From positions 186,001-250,000 of the forward strand of contig CAVRYH010000004.1 of NCBI GenBank assembly GCA_963725395.1: a DNA stretch of 64,000 bases. The letters run 5' to 3'. Source of the DNA: Bog-756 sp963725395. GTDB taxonomy: Bacteria; Actinomycetota; Acidimicrobiia; Acidimicrobiales; RAAP-2. Of this stretch, positions 9,027-17,359 are shown in pieces (the stretch's first letter is position 1; each line of letters opens with the position of its first letter). The position numbers were made by a program, and so were the translations under genes. The notes below the pieces were generated by a model. The model did no database searches. It was given only the letters and a program-made list of their open reading frames with translations, and was not told the origin of the DNA.

Positions 9027-9902
9027 ATGACCACGACCGAATCAACCGCCCATCCGATCGACGCCGGTGGGACCTTTCTTCTCGGCGGACGAGAGGTGCA
9101 CCGTCTCGGCTACGGGGCCATGCAGATCACCGGGAAGGGCGTCTGGGGTGAGCCCGCCAACCGGGACCAGTGCATCCGGGTTCTCCAGCGTGCGGTCGAA
9201 CTGGGCGTGGATCTGATCGACACGGCCGACTCCTACGGCCCCGAGGTCAGCGAGAACCTGATCTTCGAAGCACTCCACCCCTACCCGGACACCCTGGTCA
9301 TCGCCACCAAGGCCGGCCTCACCCGCCAGGGGCCGGGCCAGTGGCTGCCGGTCGGACGGCCCGAATACCTGCGCCAGCAGTGCGAGATGAGCATGCGCCG
9401 GCTGGGTGTGGATCGGATCGACCTGTTCCAGCTCCACCGGATCGATGCCAAGGTGCCGGCCGACGAGCAGTTCGGACTGCTGGCGGATCTGGTCGACGAG
9501 GGCAAGGTCGCCTCGGTGGGGCTGAGCCAGGTGAGCGTGGCCGAGATCGAGGCGGCCAGGGCCGTGGTGCCGGTCGTCAGCGTGCAGAACCTCTACAACC
9601 TGACCGACCAGTCGTCCGGGGACGTCCTCGATTTCTGCACGGCGGAAGGCCTCGGGTTCATCCCGTGGTTCCCGGTGGCCTCCGGCAGGTTGGCCAATCC
9701 CGGTGGGCCGGTCGACGCCATCGTCCAGGAGACCCGGGCCACTCCCTCGCAGGTGGCCCTGGCCTGGTTGCTCCACCGGTCGCCCGCCATGCTGCCCATC
9801 CCCGGGACCAAGTCGGTGGACCACGTCGAGGAGAACTGCCGGGCGGCGACCCTCGAGCTGAGCGACGACCAGATGGCCTCCCTCGACGCGGCCGTCGCCT
9901 GA
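9027..9902 (+). CDS. Aldo/keto reductase
   Basis: A clear AGGAGGA ribosome binding site lies immediately before the ATG. This 291-residue TIM-barrel protein has the AKR signatures GVDLIDTADSYG (catalytic Asp and Tyr), IATKAG (catalytic Lys), LFQLHRID (catalytic His) and the C-terminal NADPH-binding IPGTKSVDHVEEN. It probably reduces aldehydes or ketones with NADPH in the cytoplasm. It is convergent with the P450 gene, separated by only seven bases. Confidence 0.9.
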   Translation: MTTTESTAHPIDAGGTFLLGGREVHRLGYGAMQITGKGVWGEPANRDQCIRVLQRAVELGVDLIDTADSYGPEVSENLIFEALHPYPDTLVIATKAGLTRQGPGQWLPVGRPEYLRQQCEMSMRRLGVDRIDLFQLHRIDAKVPADEQFGLLADLVDEGKVASVGLSQVSVAEIEAARAVVPVVSVQNLYNLTDQSSGDVLDFCTAEGLGFIPWFPVASGRLANPGGPVDAIVQETRATPSQVALAWLLHRSPAMLPIPGTKSVDHVEENCRAATLELSDDQMASLDAAVA

Positions 9903-9909
9903 GGGCGCG

Positions 9910-11127
9910 TCAGGCCGGACCGAACACCAGGGGGGCCGAGCGAACGCCGGCGATGACCGGCGAGGCCGTCCGCACCACGGGGCCGGCCGGCTCGACCGAG
10001 CCGAAGCGGGCCAGCAGCTCCTCCAAAAGGATCCGGCCCTCCAGGCGGGCCAGGACCGCCCCGATGCAGAAATGGGGGCCGAACCCGAAGGCCACATGTG
10101 GATTCGGGTCGCGCCCGGCGTCGAAGCGGTCGGCCGTCGGGCCGAACACCGTCTCGTCGCGGTTGGCCGAGGCGTAGAGCATCAGGACGGGGTCCCCCGC
10201 CCCGAGGTCGACACCCCCCAGCTCCACCTCCTTGGTGGTGGTCCGCATGAACGCCACGACCGGTGTGGTCCAGCGCAGCATCTCCTCGACGGCCAGGCCC
10301 ACCGCCCGGGGTGTCCCCGAGCGGGACCGTCGCCGCAGGGCCTCCCACTCCCCCGGTGTCCCGGCGAATCCGAGCAGCCCGCCGGACATCATGTTGCGGG
10401 TGGTCTCGTTGCCGGCCACCAGCAGCTGGACGAGGAACATGCCCAGTTCCGCGTCGGTGAGCCGGTCGCCGTCGACGACGGCGGCACCCAGCTCGGAGAT
10501 GATGTCGTCACGTGGGTTGGCCCGACGGTCGGCCGCTGCCTCCAGCAGGTAGGTGACCATCTCGCCACTCAGGGCCTGGCGTTCCTCCTCGGGCCAGTCG
10601 GTGGCCCCGGGGATGACCGCCTCGGACCACCGGAAGAACCGGGGCCACTCCTCCTCGGGCACCCCCAGCAGGTCGCTGATGACCTGCAGGGGAAGGGGAA
10701 CAGCCAGCTCGGAGACGATGTCGACCGGCGTCCCCGGCTCGACAGCGTCGACGAGCGCGACAGTGCGGGCCCGGATCCCGTCCTCGAGGGCCCGCATGAA
10801 CGACGGCCGGAAACCCGGCTGGACCAGGGCGCGGTAGCGGGTGTGGTCCGGAGGATCGGTGTGCATCATGGTCGGCGGGGTGGCGTACTCCGCCCCGATC
10901 TCCATGGTCAGGATGCCTCGGCCCGAGCAGAACGTCTCGGGATCCCGTGACACGGTGATCACATCGGCATGCCGGCTGACCGCCCAGAAGCCGAGCTCGT
11001 GGTTGCGCGCCACCGGAGCCTCGGCCCGCAACCGGGCGTAGAGCGGGAAGGGATCGGCGGCGTAGAACCCGGGATCGACCAGGGGCGTGGTCAGTTCGCC
11101 CTCGTCGGGCACCGGATTACTCACCAT
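9910..11127 (-). CDS. Cytochrome P450 monooxygenase
   Basis: This 405-residue bacterial class I P450 has the I-helix motif AGNETTR, the K-helix ExxR (EEMLR) and the haem loop FGFGPHFCIG with the axial Cys near residue 354. It resembles the CYP families found next to lipid and aromatic catabolism genes. It needs separate ferredoxin and reductase partners, which are not in this window. The cupin gene lies 25 bases upstream on the same strand, so the pair is probably one operon. Confidence 0.92.
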   Translation of the reverse strand: MVSNPVPDEGELTTPLVDPGFYAADPFPLYARLRAEAPVARNHELGFWAVSRHADVITVSRDPETFCSGRGILTMEIGAEYATPPTMMHTDPPDHTRYRALVQPGFRPSFMRALEDGIRARTVALVDAVEPGTPVDIVSELAVPLPLQVISDLLGVPEEEWPRFFRWSEAVIPGATDWPEEERQALSGEMVTYLLEAAADRRANPRDDIISELGAAVVDGDRLTDAELGMFLVQLLVAGNETTRNMMSGGLLGFAGTPGEWEALRRRSRSGTPRAVGLAVEEMLRWTTPVVAFMRTTTKEVELGGVDLGAGDPVLMLYASANRDETVFGPTADRFDAGRDPNPHVAFGFGPHFCIGAVLARLEGRILLEELLARFGSVEPAGPVVRTASPVIAGVRSAPLVFGPA

Positions 11128-11152
11128 GGCCGTGGATGATCGCCGGGGCGGC

Positions 11153-11623
11153 TCAGCCGACGATCACGCCGGTGGGCCTGTCGAATCCTTGGGCGACGGC
11201 GAGCGCCTCGTAGGCGGCCAGGGTACCGACCCCGTCGGAGACACTCTCCACCGATCCGTCCGGCGCCAGGTTCAGCAGGACCCCTTCAATGATGAAGAGG
11301 ATCTCTGTGGGCCCGTCGTTGTCAGCGGGGACGTCGAGCGTGTGGACCGAGCCGGCCGGCTCGTGGATATAGGAACCGGCCGTGCTGAAGAAGTCGTACT
11401 CGAGGTAGTGCCAACGGCCGGAGACGGTGTATCCCTCGACCGGCCCCGTGTGCCGGTGGATCTGGAGCCTCGCCCCGGGATCGAATCGGTTGCGCACCAC
11501 CCAGATCCCCTCGGCGGCATCGACCCTGAGCACCTTCAGCCAGATGCCTCCGGTGGCATCCACCCAGGGGAGATCCTCATCGCCCGCGTGGCGCACCACA
11601 TCATCGACATCCACGGTCGTCAT
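11153..11623 (-). CDS. Cupin protein, 2,4'-dihydroxyacetophenone dioxygenase-like
   Basis: This is a 156-residue single cupin. The metal-binding pattern is visible: HRHTGPVEGYTVSGRW supplies two His and a Glu, and AGSVHTL supplies the third His. The opening block (LPWVDATGGIWLKVLRVD) and the overall layout match the 2,4'-dihydroxyacetophenone dioxygenase-like family, whose members cleave C-C bonds in aromatic ketones with non-haem iron. Its position just upstream of a P450 suggests oxidative catabolism of an aromatic or terpenoid compound. Substrate assignment is only by family resemblance. Confidence 0.75.
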   Translation of the reverse strand: MTTVDVDDVVRHAGDEDLPWVDATGGIWLKVLRVDAAEGIWVVRNRFDPGARLQIHRHTGPVEGYTVSGRWHYLEYDFFSTAGSYIHEPAGSVHTLDVPADNDGPTEILFIIEGVLLNLAPDGSVESVSDGVGTLAAYEALAVAQGFDRPTGVIVG

Positions 11624-11809
11624 CGCTGCTCCTTCCAGATCCGAATGCCGGCATTATGCTTGCCCACCACGGAAGGTCCCCGGAAGTGGGTTTGTGGACC
11701 TCCGCCGGTAAGTCTGCCGGACCCAATCTATGGGCGCCATTCCCTGTCCCTGGGATCCGGACAGTCTACGCGGACTGCGCTTCCTAGTTCCCGCGTGATC
11801 GCCTACTTA

Positions 11810-13420
11810 ACCTTGATCCACCGAATTCCGAGCCCTGAGCAGCTCTCCTGAGGTCTGACCATACGCGGAAAATGCCCCCTGTCTTGGGAAGATGTGAGTT
11901 GCGACAGCAACATCATCCCCAAAGCAGAAAAGCATCTTTCCGGTGCACACAGAATCGCACAATCCGGCGCGTCTTGCCGTGACCTTTGACGACGACCGGG
12001 CGGTGGCCGGAGCGGGCCTGGCGCTGGCCGGCCTGCTCCGATCGGCTGGAGCTGGTGGCCTGGGCCGACGAGCTGGTCGACCTCGGTGACCGTCCCGGGC
12101 ACGCTCGTCCCGGCCGCAAAGTGGCCACCCTGGTTCACGCCATGGTGGCCGGGGCGGAGTGCATCGACGACTGCGACGTGTTCCGTTCGGGATCGACCGG
12201 CAGCGTCCTCGGGCACGGCGTGATGGCTCCGTCCACCCTCGGCACGTTTCTCCGGTCCTTCACCTTCGGTCACGTCCGCCAGCTCGACTCCTTGGCTGAG
12301 CAGATGCTGGCCAACGCATGGGACTTCGGTGCCGGTCCGGGCGATGCCCCGATGACCATCGACATCGACTCCACCATTCAGCCGGTCTATGGGAAGCAGA
12401 AGCAGGGCGCGGCCTTTGGTTACACCGGCGTGCTCGGTGAGCACCCTCTGGTGGCTACCCGGGCCGACACGGGCGAGGTCCTCCACATCCGCCAACGGAA
12501 GGGCTCGGCCGGCTCTGGCCGGGGAGCCCGGCGGTTCGTGCGGGAGACCATCGGCCGGTCTCGCCGGGCCGGTGCCACTGGGCAACTCACCCTGTGGGCC
12601 GGCTCGGGGTTCCACTCCAAGTACGTGGTGAAAGCATGCCGGGACCACGATATCCGCGACTCCATCACCGCCACCCTGAACATAGCGGTGGTCAGGGCCA
12701 TCGAGGCCATCCCCGAGGAGAGCTGGACGGGCCTCGACTACACGGTCGGCGGCAAGGCCCAGGTGGCTGAGTGTGCCTATGGCGACGGGCACCGTCTCGT
12801 CATCCGGCGCACCAGGCTCGTCGGCAAGCAGGCCAGCTCTTTCCTTCGTGGCGACACCACGCCTTCATCACCGATCGGGAGGCCACCGCCGTCTTCCTCG
12901 ATGCCGACCATCGCCATCACGCCGTCGTCGAGTTGGCCATCCGGGACCTGAAGGACGGAGCGGGCGTGGCCCACTGCCCGGCGGGGACCTTCACCGCCAA
13001 CGCCGCCTGGGTCGTGCTCGCACCCTGGCCCACAACCTGATCCGTTGGATGGCCGCCCTCGGGCCCGAGCACACCGGCACCGTGGTGGCCAAGACCATCA
13101 GGCGCAAGTACATCGCCATGCCAGGGAGACTCACCCACCGGTCGCGACGGGCCCAGCTCCACCTGCCGACGCGCTGGCCGTGGGCCACGGAGTGGACCGA
13201 GTGCTTCGACCGCCTGCGGTCACTCTCGTTTCGGACCTGACCGATCACCAATGGGGTGGCCCACCACGGTCCCGCCACTCCCAGCTCGACCGCAGTCACT
13301 CAACATCTGGTCGACCACGCCCCGATTGCCGGAGACGTCACGCAACGCAACGACCGGCACCAACCACCGGGCCGAAATCACGAACTCGCCGATTCAGCCC
13401 TGCGATTCGGTGGATTGAGG
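11810..13420. mobile_element. IS1380-family element, degraded
   Basis: The ends carry related inverted repeats: left ACCTTGATCCACCGAAT, right (inverted) CCTCAATCCACCGAAT. The tetranucleotide CTTA flanks both sides (11806-11809 and 13421-13424), consistent with the 4-base duplications of IS1380 elements. One extra base seems to have entered the left repeat. The transposase inside is broken by three frameshifts, so the element cannot move by itself as sequenced. Confidence 0.75.
11943..13240 (+). pseudogene. IS1380-family transposase, three frameshifts
   Basis: The start GTG encodes VHTESHNPARLAVTFDD, then the frame changes near 12045 to the segment with WADELVDLGDRPGHARPGRK and the DDE-type TIDIDSTI block. 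It changes again near 12850 to WRHHAFITDREATAV and once more near 13025 to LAHNLIRWMAALGPEHTGTV, ending at 13240. All four pieces align in order with a normal IS1380 transposase. The number of indels points to an old, inactive copy unless the assembly is at fault. Confidence 0.8.
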
Positions 13421-13495
13421 CTTAGGCGTTCCGGTCAAGGCTTTGTAGAAGCGGAAGGGGTTGCTCAGAGATCGGTTGACACCGGTTTTGACTGA

Positions 13496-13790
13496 TCAGG
13501 CTGCCAGGTCGACGCGCTCAGCGAAAGCGAGTTCGAACTCGACGGGTGTGAGCTTGCCGAGTCCGCGCTGACGCCGGCGGCGGTTGTAGGTCCGTTCGAT
13601 CCAGGTGACGATCTCGAAGCTCAGCTCGCTGCGGCTCCGCCACCGACGCTGGTCGAGGACATTGCCCTGAAGGAGCGAGAAGAAGCTCTCCATGGCGGCG
13701 TTGTCACCGGCGGAGGCTACCCTTCCCATCGAGCCGGTGAGGTTGTTGGCCTTCAAGACGGCCCGGAAGGCGCGTGACCTAAATTGCGAA
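13496..13790 (-). pseudogene. IS3-family transposase orfB, C-terminal fragment
   Basis: Only the end of an IS3 orfB remains. It starts with SQFRSRAFRAVLKANNL and contains the last catalytic acidic residue in NAAMESFFSLLQ, then RTYNRRRRQRGLGKLTPVEFE. The upstream residues in the same frame come from the adjoining methyltransferase DNA. The fragment replaces the 3' end of that methyltransferase, marking a deletion or recombination endpoint at the left edge of the lower-GC island. Confidence 0.8.
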
Positions 13791-14730
13791 TCCGAGAGAT
13801 GGCGTAGACGTCTTGATGTGCATCCCAACCGTGACCAATAAAGGATGTCACTTGCCAATCGCCGGTTTCTGAAACCAGATTTAGCATTTGTTCCCGCGAT
13901 ACGATTGATATTCCGTAACGACTTCCAGGAACGTACCCTGAATATCCGTAGCCTGTCTCCTTAAGCTGCGACAGGATCTCGAGTCGCGAAGCCTCCGACA
14001 GGTTGTAATCGTCGTTTCCGGCTGACATTCGATCAGCAGACAGTTGACCGTGAGTTGAAACGACACACGTTCCTAGCGGCGAGAGGTGTCGAAAGATAAG
14101 ACCGAGCAATCCTTTGGCATCGTCTTGAGACAGATGAGTGAGAAGCGACCCGCACCAAACCAGATCAAATGGTCCATTGAGGTATAGCTTGTCGAAGTCA
14201 TAGCTTGATTGCACCCCCGAGCATCCAAACACCTCCTGGCAGAACGCTATTGCCTCGGGATCGATTTCGGATGCGCAAAACGTTGCCGAGGGGTAGCGAA
14301 CCTGCAGGAACCGAAGGACTCGTCCAAAACCGCAGGGCAGATCGAGAATCGCTGGATCGGGCTTTAGAACAATCCCCGAATCTTCCAGGCAAGCATCGAT
14401 GCACCTCAACGCCGATAGCCCCACAGACAGGTAGTGCCTAGCACGCCACGGAATGAACATAAGGTCAGGACCCATCTCCAGCGAGACCTGATTCAGCCAC
14501 TCCTTTTCCCTGGATGAAATCGTTGGATCTGCTAGGAGCTGCTGCCTCGCCTCTTGCAGTTGGCGTCTTGACCATCGACTAGTTCGAAGCCAGTTCCCGG
14601 CGATGCGCTTTCCCGCTACCGCTCTCCGACTGACCTGGTAGTTCAGCTTCTCCCCGCCCACTATCCCCTCCATCCCGCCAGACTTGTGATCAGCCCAATT
14701 TGCGAATAATGACATAGCACCGTTCACCAA
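13753..14730 (-). CDS. SAM-dependent methyltransferase, 3' end fused to IS3 remnant
   Basis: This is a 325-residue class I methyltransferase. Motif I is ILDLPCGFGRVLRF, followed by an acidic residue in ASEIDPEA and the motif IV region FDLVWCGSLLTHL. The reading frame ends inside the IS3 fragment: the last eight or nine residues (LGHAPSGPS) are IS sequence in another frame, so the native C-terminus is lost. It probably modifies a sugar or lipid carrier intermediate of the neighbouring polysaccharide locus (inference from context). GC content and codon use are lower than in the first 11 kb. Confidence 0.8.
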   Translation of the reverse strand: MVNGAMSLFANWADHKSGGMEGIVGGEKLNYQVSRRAVAGKRIAGNWLRTSRWSRRQLQEARQQLLADPTISSREKEWLNQVSLEMGPDLMFIPWRARHYLSVGLSALRCIDACLEDSGIVLKPDPAILDLPCGFGRVLRFLQVRYPSATFCASEIDPEAIAFCQEVFGCSGVQSSYDFDKLYLNGPFDLVWCGSLLTHLSQDDAKGLLGLIFRHLSPLGTCVVSTHGQLSADRMSAGNDDYNLSEASRLEILSQLKETGYGYSGYVPGSRYGISIVSREQMLNLVSETGDWQVTSFIGHGWDAHQDVYAISRIRNLGHAPSGPS

Positions 14731-14830
14731 TCAACCCAACGCTCGAAGGGGAGGATATCTGCGCTCAAGCCAAAATCCATCCGGGCCTAATCATTGTGAG
14801 TCGAGCCCATATGGCAGGGCCTCGAATGAC

Positions 14831-14868
14831 CACCGATCCGGTATCGGCTAGCCGAATCCGGATCGGTG
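14831..14868. repeat. 38-base near-perfect palindrome
   Basis: The outer arms CACCGATCCGG and CCGGATCGGTG and the inner arms TCGGC/GCCGA pair perfectly, with TA/AT as the only mismatch between them. As DNA it is a dimeric-operator-like palindrome; as RNA it would form a long stem. Its place between divergent genes favours a regulator-binding site (inference). Confidence 0.6.
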
Positions 14869-15006
14869 CCGCCTTGCTATCACCTGCGCAGTTAGGCGTC
14901 CGGTGACAGCCACTGCAACTCCCTGCATCTGGGTTTCACTGCATCTAGGTGCACATCGAATAGCCGTAACACAGGCAGTCAATCTGACGATCCCGGCAGC
15001 GTTCAT

Positions 15007-15033
15007 ACACAAACGGGCTCAAGATGTTTGTGT
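15007..15033 (+). promoter_or_regulatory. Hairpin just upstream of GH16 start
   Basis: ACACAAAC and GTTTGTGT form 8-base arms around an 11-base loop, ending 20 bases before the GH16 ATG. It could affect translation initiation of a gene with a weak ribosome binding site, or be an operator. Confidence 0.4.
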
Positions 15034-15053
15034 CCTAGGCCGATACCAGAGTT

Positions 15054-16118
15054 ATGCGTATGGGCAGACGCTGGGCAGTTGGAATTGCAGTCGTAGTCAT
15101 CGTGAGCATCGTTGGAACATCAACGGTTGCCAATGAGCAAGCTGCACATGCAGATAGCGACTTCTCAAGCCTGAGGCAGTTCAAGTCTGACAGGGTTGCG
15201 ACGAGAACACTCCGCTGGGGTGCGATTCGGTCAGCTGGGGCGACCAACGTCACCACTACAACTGAAGTTACGGCACCACCGACTAAGGCTGCGACTCCTA
15301 CTACTGATCCCAGCCCTACCGCTACGCCACCAACTCCCACAATTACAACTCCGCCAACGACGGCTCCGGTCTCAGCCGCTTCCAGTTCCGGTCCCTCGGG
15401 CGTGGCGATGCCAGGTGCTGTCGCTGGCTGGACGCAGACCTTTGCCGACGATTTCACTAGCCCGGCGTCACTCAGTGACTATCAGATCTACAGCGGAACG
15501 CCCGGGGACGGATCCGACTCATGTTGGGCCTCCAGCCACGTGGTGGTCACTGGGGGTGAACTGATCCTCAAGGGCTACAAGGATCCTGCCGCGGTTGCAG
15601 CCAACGGCTGCACCGGTGACAGCAATCAGATCGTGACCGGTGGGGTCAAGCTCACAGCCAACTCCCAGACCTACGGGAAGTACGAAGTCCGGATGCGCGT
15701 GGACAACGGCCAGGGCGTGTCGTTGGTCGCTCTGCTGTGGCCCACCAGCGACACTTGGCCCCCCGAGATCGACTTCACCGAGGACAATGGCACATCGCCA
15801 CGGGCGGTAGACACGGCCACCGAGCACTGGGGCGTTTACCCCAACGTCTTTGACGTAAGCAATACTCTCTCTGTGAATCTAAGCCAATGGCACACCGTGG
15901 GTGTCGAGTGGAGCCCAGGGAAGATCGTTTACACGATGGACGGATCGTCATGGGCGACTCAGACGAATGCAAATGTCCCCAACGTCCCGATGCAGCTTGC
16001 GCTTCAGACTGAAGCGTGGCAGTGCGGAACCTCCAATTGGGAGGAGTGCGCCAACACTTCCACTCCGGCAGAGGTCGACATGGATGTGGCCTGGATCACC
16101 GCTTACTCTCCTGCTTGA
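15054..16118 (+). CDS. Secreted glycoside hydrolase family 16 protein
   Basis: This 354-residue protein has an N-terminal hydrophobic signal segment (about residues 9-27), a Thr/Pro-rich linker (about 65-112) and a GH16 beta-jelly-roll domain. The catalytic motif ExDxxE reads EIDFTE, with Glu238 as probable nucleophile, Asp240 and Glu243 as probable acid/base. Such enzymes cleave beta-1,3/1,4-glucans or related polymers outside the cell, which fits a gene at the edge of a polysaccharide locus. A close paralogue lies at 41692-42695 in opposite orientation. This copy lacks that paralogue's TPE-type C-terminal anchor but has the linker it lacks. Confidence 0.88.
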   Translation: MRMGRRWAVGIAVVVIVSIVGTSTVANEQAAHADSDFSSLRQFKSDRVATRTLRWGAIRSAGATNVTTTTEVTAPPTKAATPTTDPSPTATPPTPTITTPPTTAPVSAASSSGPSGVAMPGAVAGWTQTFADDFTSPASLSDYQIYSGTPGDGSDSCWASSHVVVTGGELILKGYKDPAAVAANGCTGDSNQIVTGGVKLTANSQTYGKYEVRMRVDNGQGVSLVALLWPTSDTWPPEIDFTEDNGTSPRAVDTATEHWGVYPNVFDVSNTLSVNLSQWHTVGVEWSPGKIVYTMDGSSWATQTNANVPNVPMQLALQTEAWQCGTSNWEECANTSTPAEVDMDVAWITAYSPA

Positions 16119-16224
16119 CGTTGAGCATCGATCGTCCGACCACTTCTCCAACCGATCGAGATCGGCCGCCGGGGTTAAGGCGCCAGTAGCCGAATCGAGG
16201 GCGTTGCAGTAAGGCCCCCCGGCG

Positions 16225-17136
16225 TCACCAGGCTTGCCACCGCTGCATTTGTGCCCGGAAGCGAAGCCGACCCCAGTCCATAACCAAGCGCCTAGGGAGT
16301 AGATGAGGATCGGTCGATGGAGAAACCCTACCGGGAAGCGTAGTGCAGGCAGTCTCGAAGCCTGCTGAGCGCACCGCTTTGACTGTTCGGTCGTCGAAGT
16401 CCTCACTGCTTCCAAAAGGATACGCGAAATGAGACACAGATTGGCCGAGAAACCGCTCAAGCCCAACTTTCGAGTCAACTATTGTGTCGATTTGTTCCTG
16501 CTCAGGGCGACTCCGCAATCGGACGTGATCGACGGTGTGTGCCCCAATCGTGACCAGTTGTGCAACTGATAGCTGTCGGAGTTCGTCATCAGTAAGGGGA
16601 CGAGCATCACGAGAAGGCACTGATTCTGCAGACCATCGCTGTGACACAGAATCCAGAGCATCGTCTATCTCTGCAGCAGATAGCGGCAATAGGTGACGCC
16701 GCACCGCCTCAAGATCAGCTCCAGGACGGGAAGAACCCAGTTCAATCTGGACCGTCTTCCCACCGATGGTCAGGTCGATCGCGTTCTCATCCCGTGGACG
16801 TGACCGAAGCAGGGAAGCGAGGCGATCCCACCAAAATCCACCCTGATGCCCCACGATGCCACTGGTAATGAAGATTGTGATGGGCACACCTCTCGCCTCG
16901 GCGATGGGAAGAGCGCTGAGCAGATTGTCACTGTACCCATCATCGAACGTGACCACCACCCTTGGTAAGCGCGAAGGAGCAAATACGTTGTCAAGGGTTG
17001 ATGGCTCCCACTTACGACTGATCTCTTCAAGGTGTTTAGAAAAATTCCCAGGCCCGACACAAATATGGTACGGATCGTTCACACCTTCTGCAACGCGGTG
17101 GTAGCAAAGAATCAGAGCCTTGGGGTGCTTCACCAT
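16225..17136 (-). CDS. Polysaccharide deacetylase (NodB/CE4)
   Basis: This 303-residue protein starts MVKHPKALILCYHRV, the usual beginning of CE4 proteins. Motif 1 TFDDGYSDN carries the catalytic and metal-binding Asp, motif 2 HTVDH supplies the metal His pair, and motif 3 FAYPFGS follows. It would remove acetyl groups from an extracellular or lipid-linked polysaccharide. No signal peptide is evident. It is paralogous to the cluster B deacetylase at 45925-46737. Confidence 0.88.
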   Translation of the reverse strand: MVKHPKALILCYHRVAEGVNDPYHICVGPGNFSKHLEEISRKWEPSTLDNVFAPSRLPRVVVTFDDGYSDNLLSALPIAEARGVPITIFITSGIVGHQGGFWWDRLASLLRSRPRDENAIDLTIGGKTVQIELGSSRPGADLEAVRRHLLPLSAAEIDDALDSVSQRWSAESVPSRDARPLTDDELRQLSVAQLVTIGAHTVDHVRLRSRPEQEQIDTIVDSKVGLERFLGQSVSHFAYPFGSSEDFDDRTVKAVRSAGFETACTTLPGRVSPSTDPHLLPRRLVMDWGRLRFRAQMQRWQAW

Positions 17137-17359
17137 TCAATTCACAATCCTGATCACAGTTCGCACTTTCGAGCCCCAGTCGAGCACTTCCAGCCAGCTA
17201 TAGGCCACCTTACTCAGTGGTTCCCGGCTCCCGCACTCGACCGATCCCTGCAATGTTTCTGCGCCGGAAGACGTTCAAGGTCATCTGCACCACGAGGATA
17301 CTCACTGGTGGTCCTTGACGACGAGGATGCGATCTGCAACGACGACACATCAGGATACC

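Larger units (their letters stand above)
14731..15053. other. Divergent intergenic region with two inverted repeats
   Basis: This 323-base gap lies between the leftward methyltransferase and the rightward GH16 gene, and I see no gene in it. It holds a large near-perfect palindrome (14831-14868) and a hairpin close to the GH16 start (15007-15033), listed separately. Promoters for both directions must lie here, but no convincing -35/-10 pair was found. Confidence 0.6.

Noticed and set aside
13256..13495. Short frame between the IS1380 and IS3 remains
   Set aside because: It crosses the IS1380 end and has no recognisable content.
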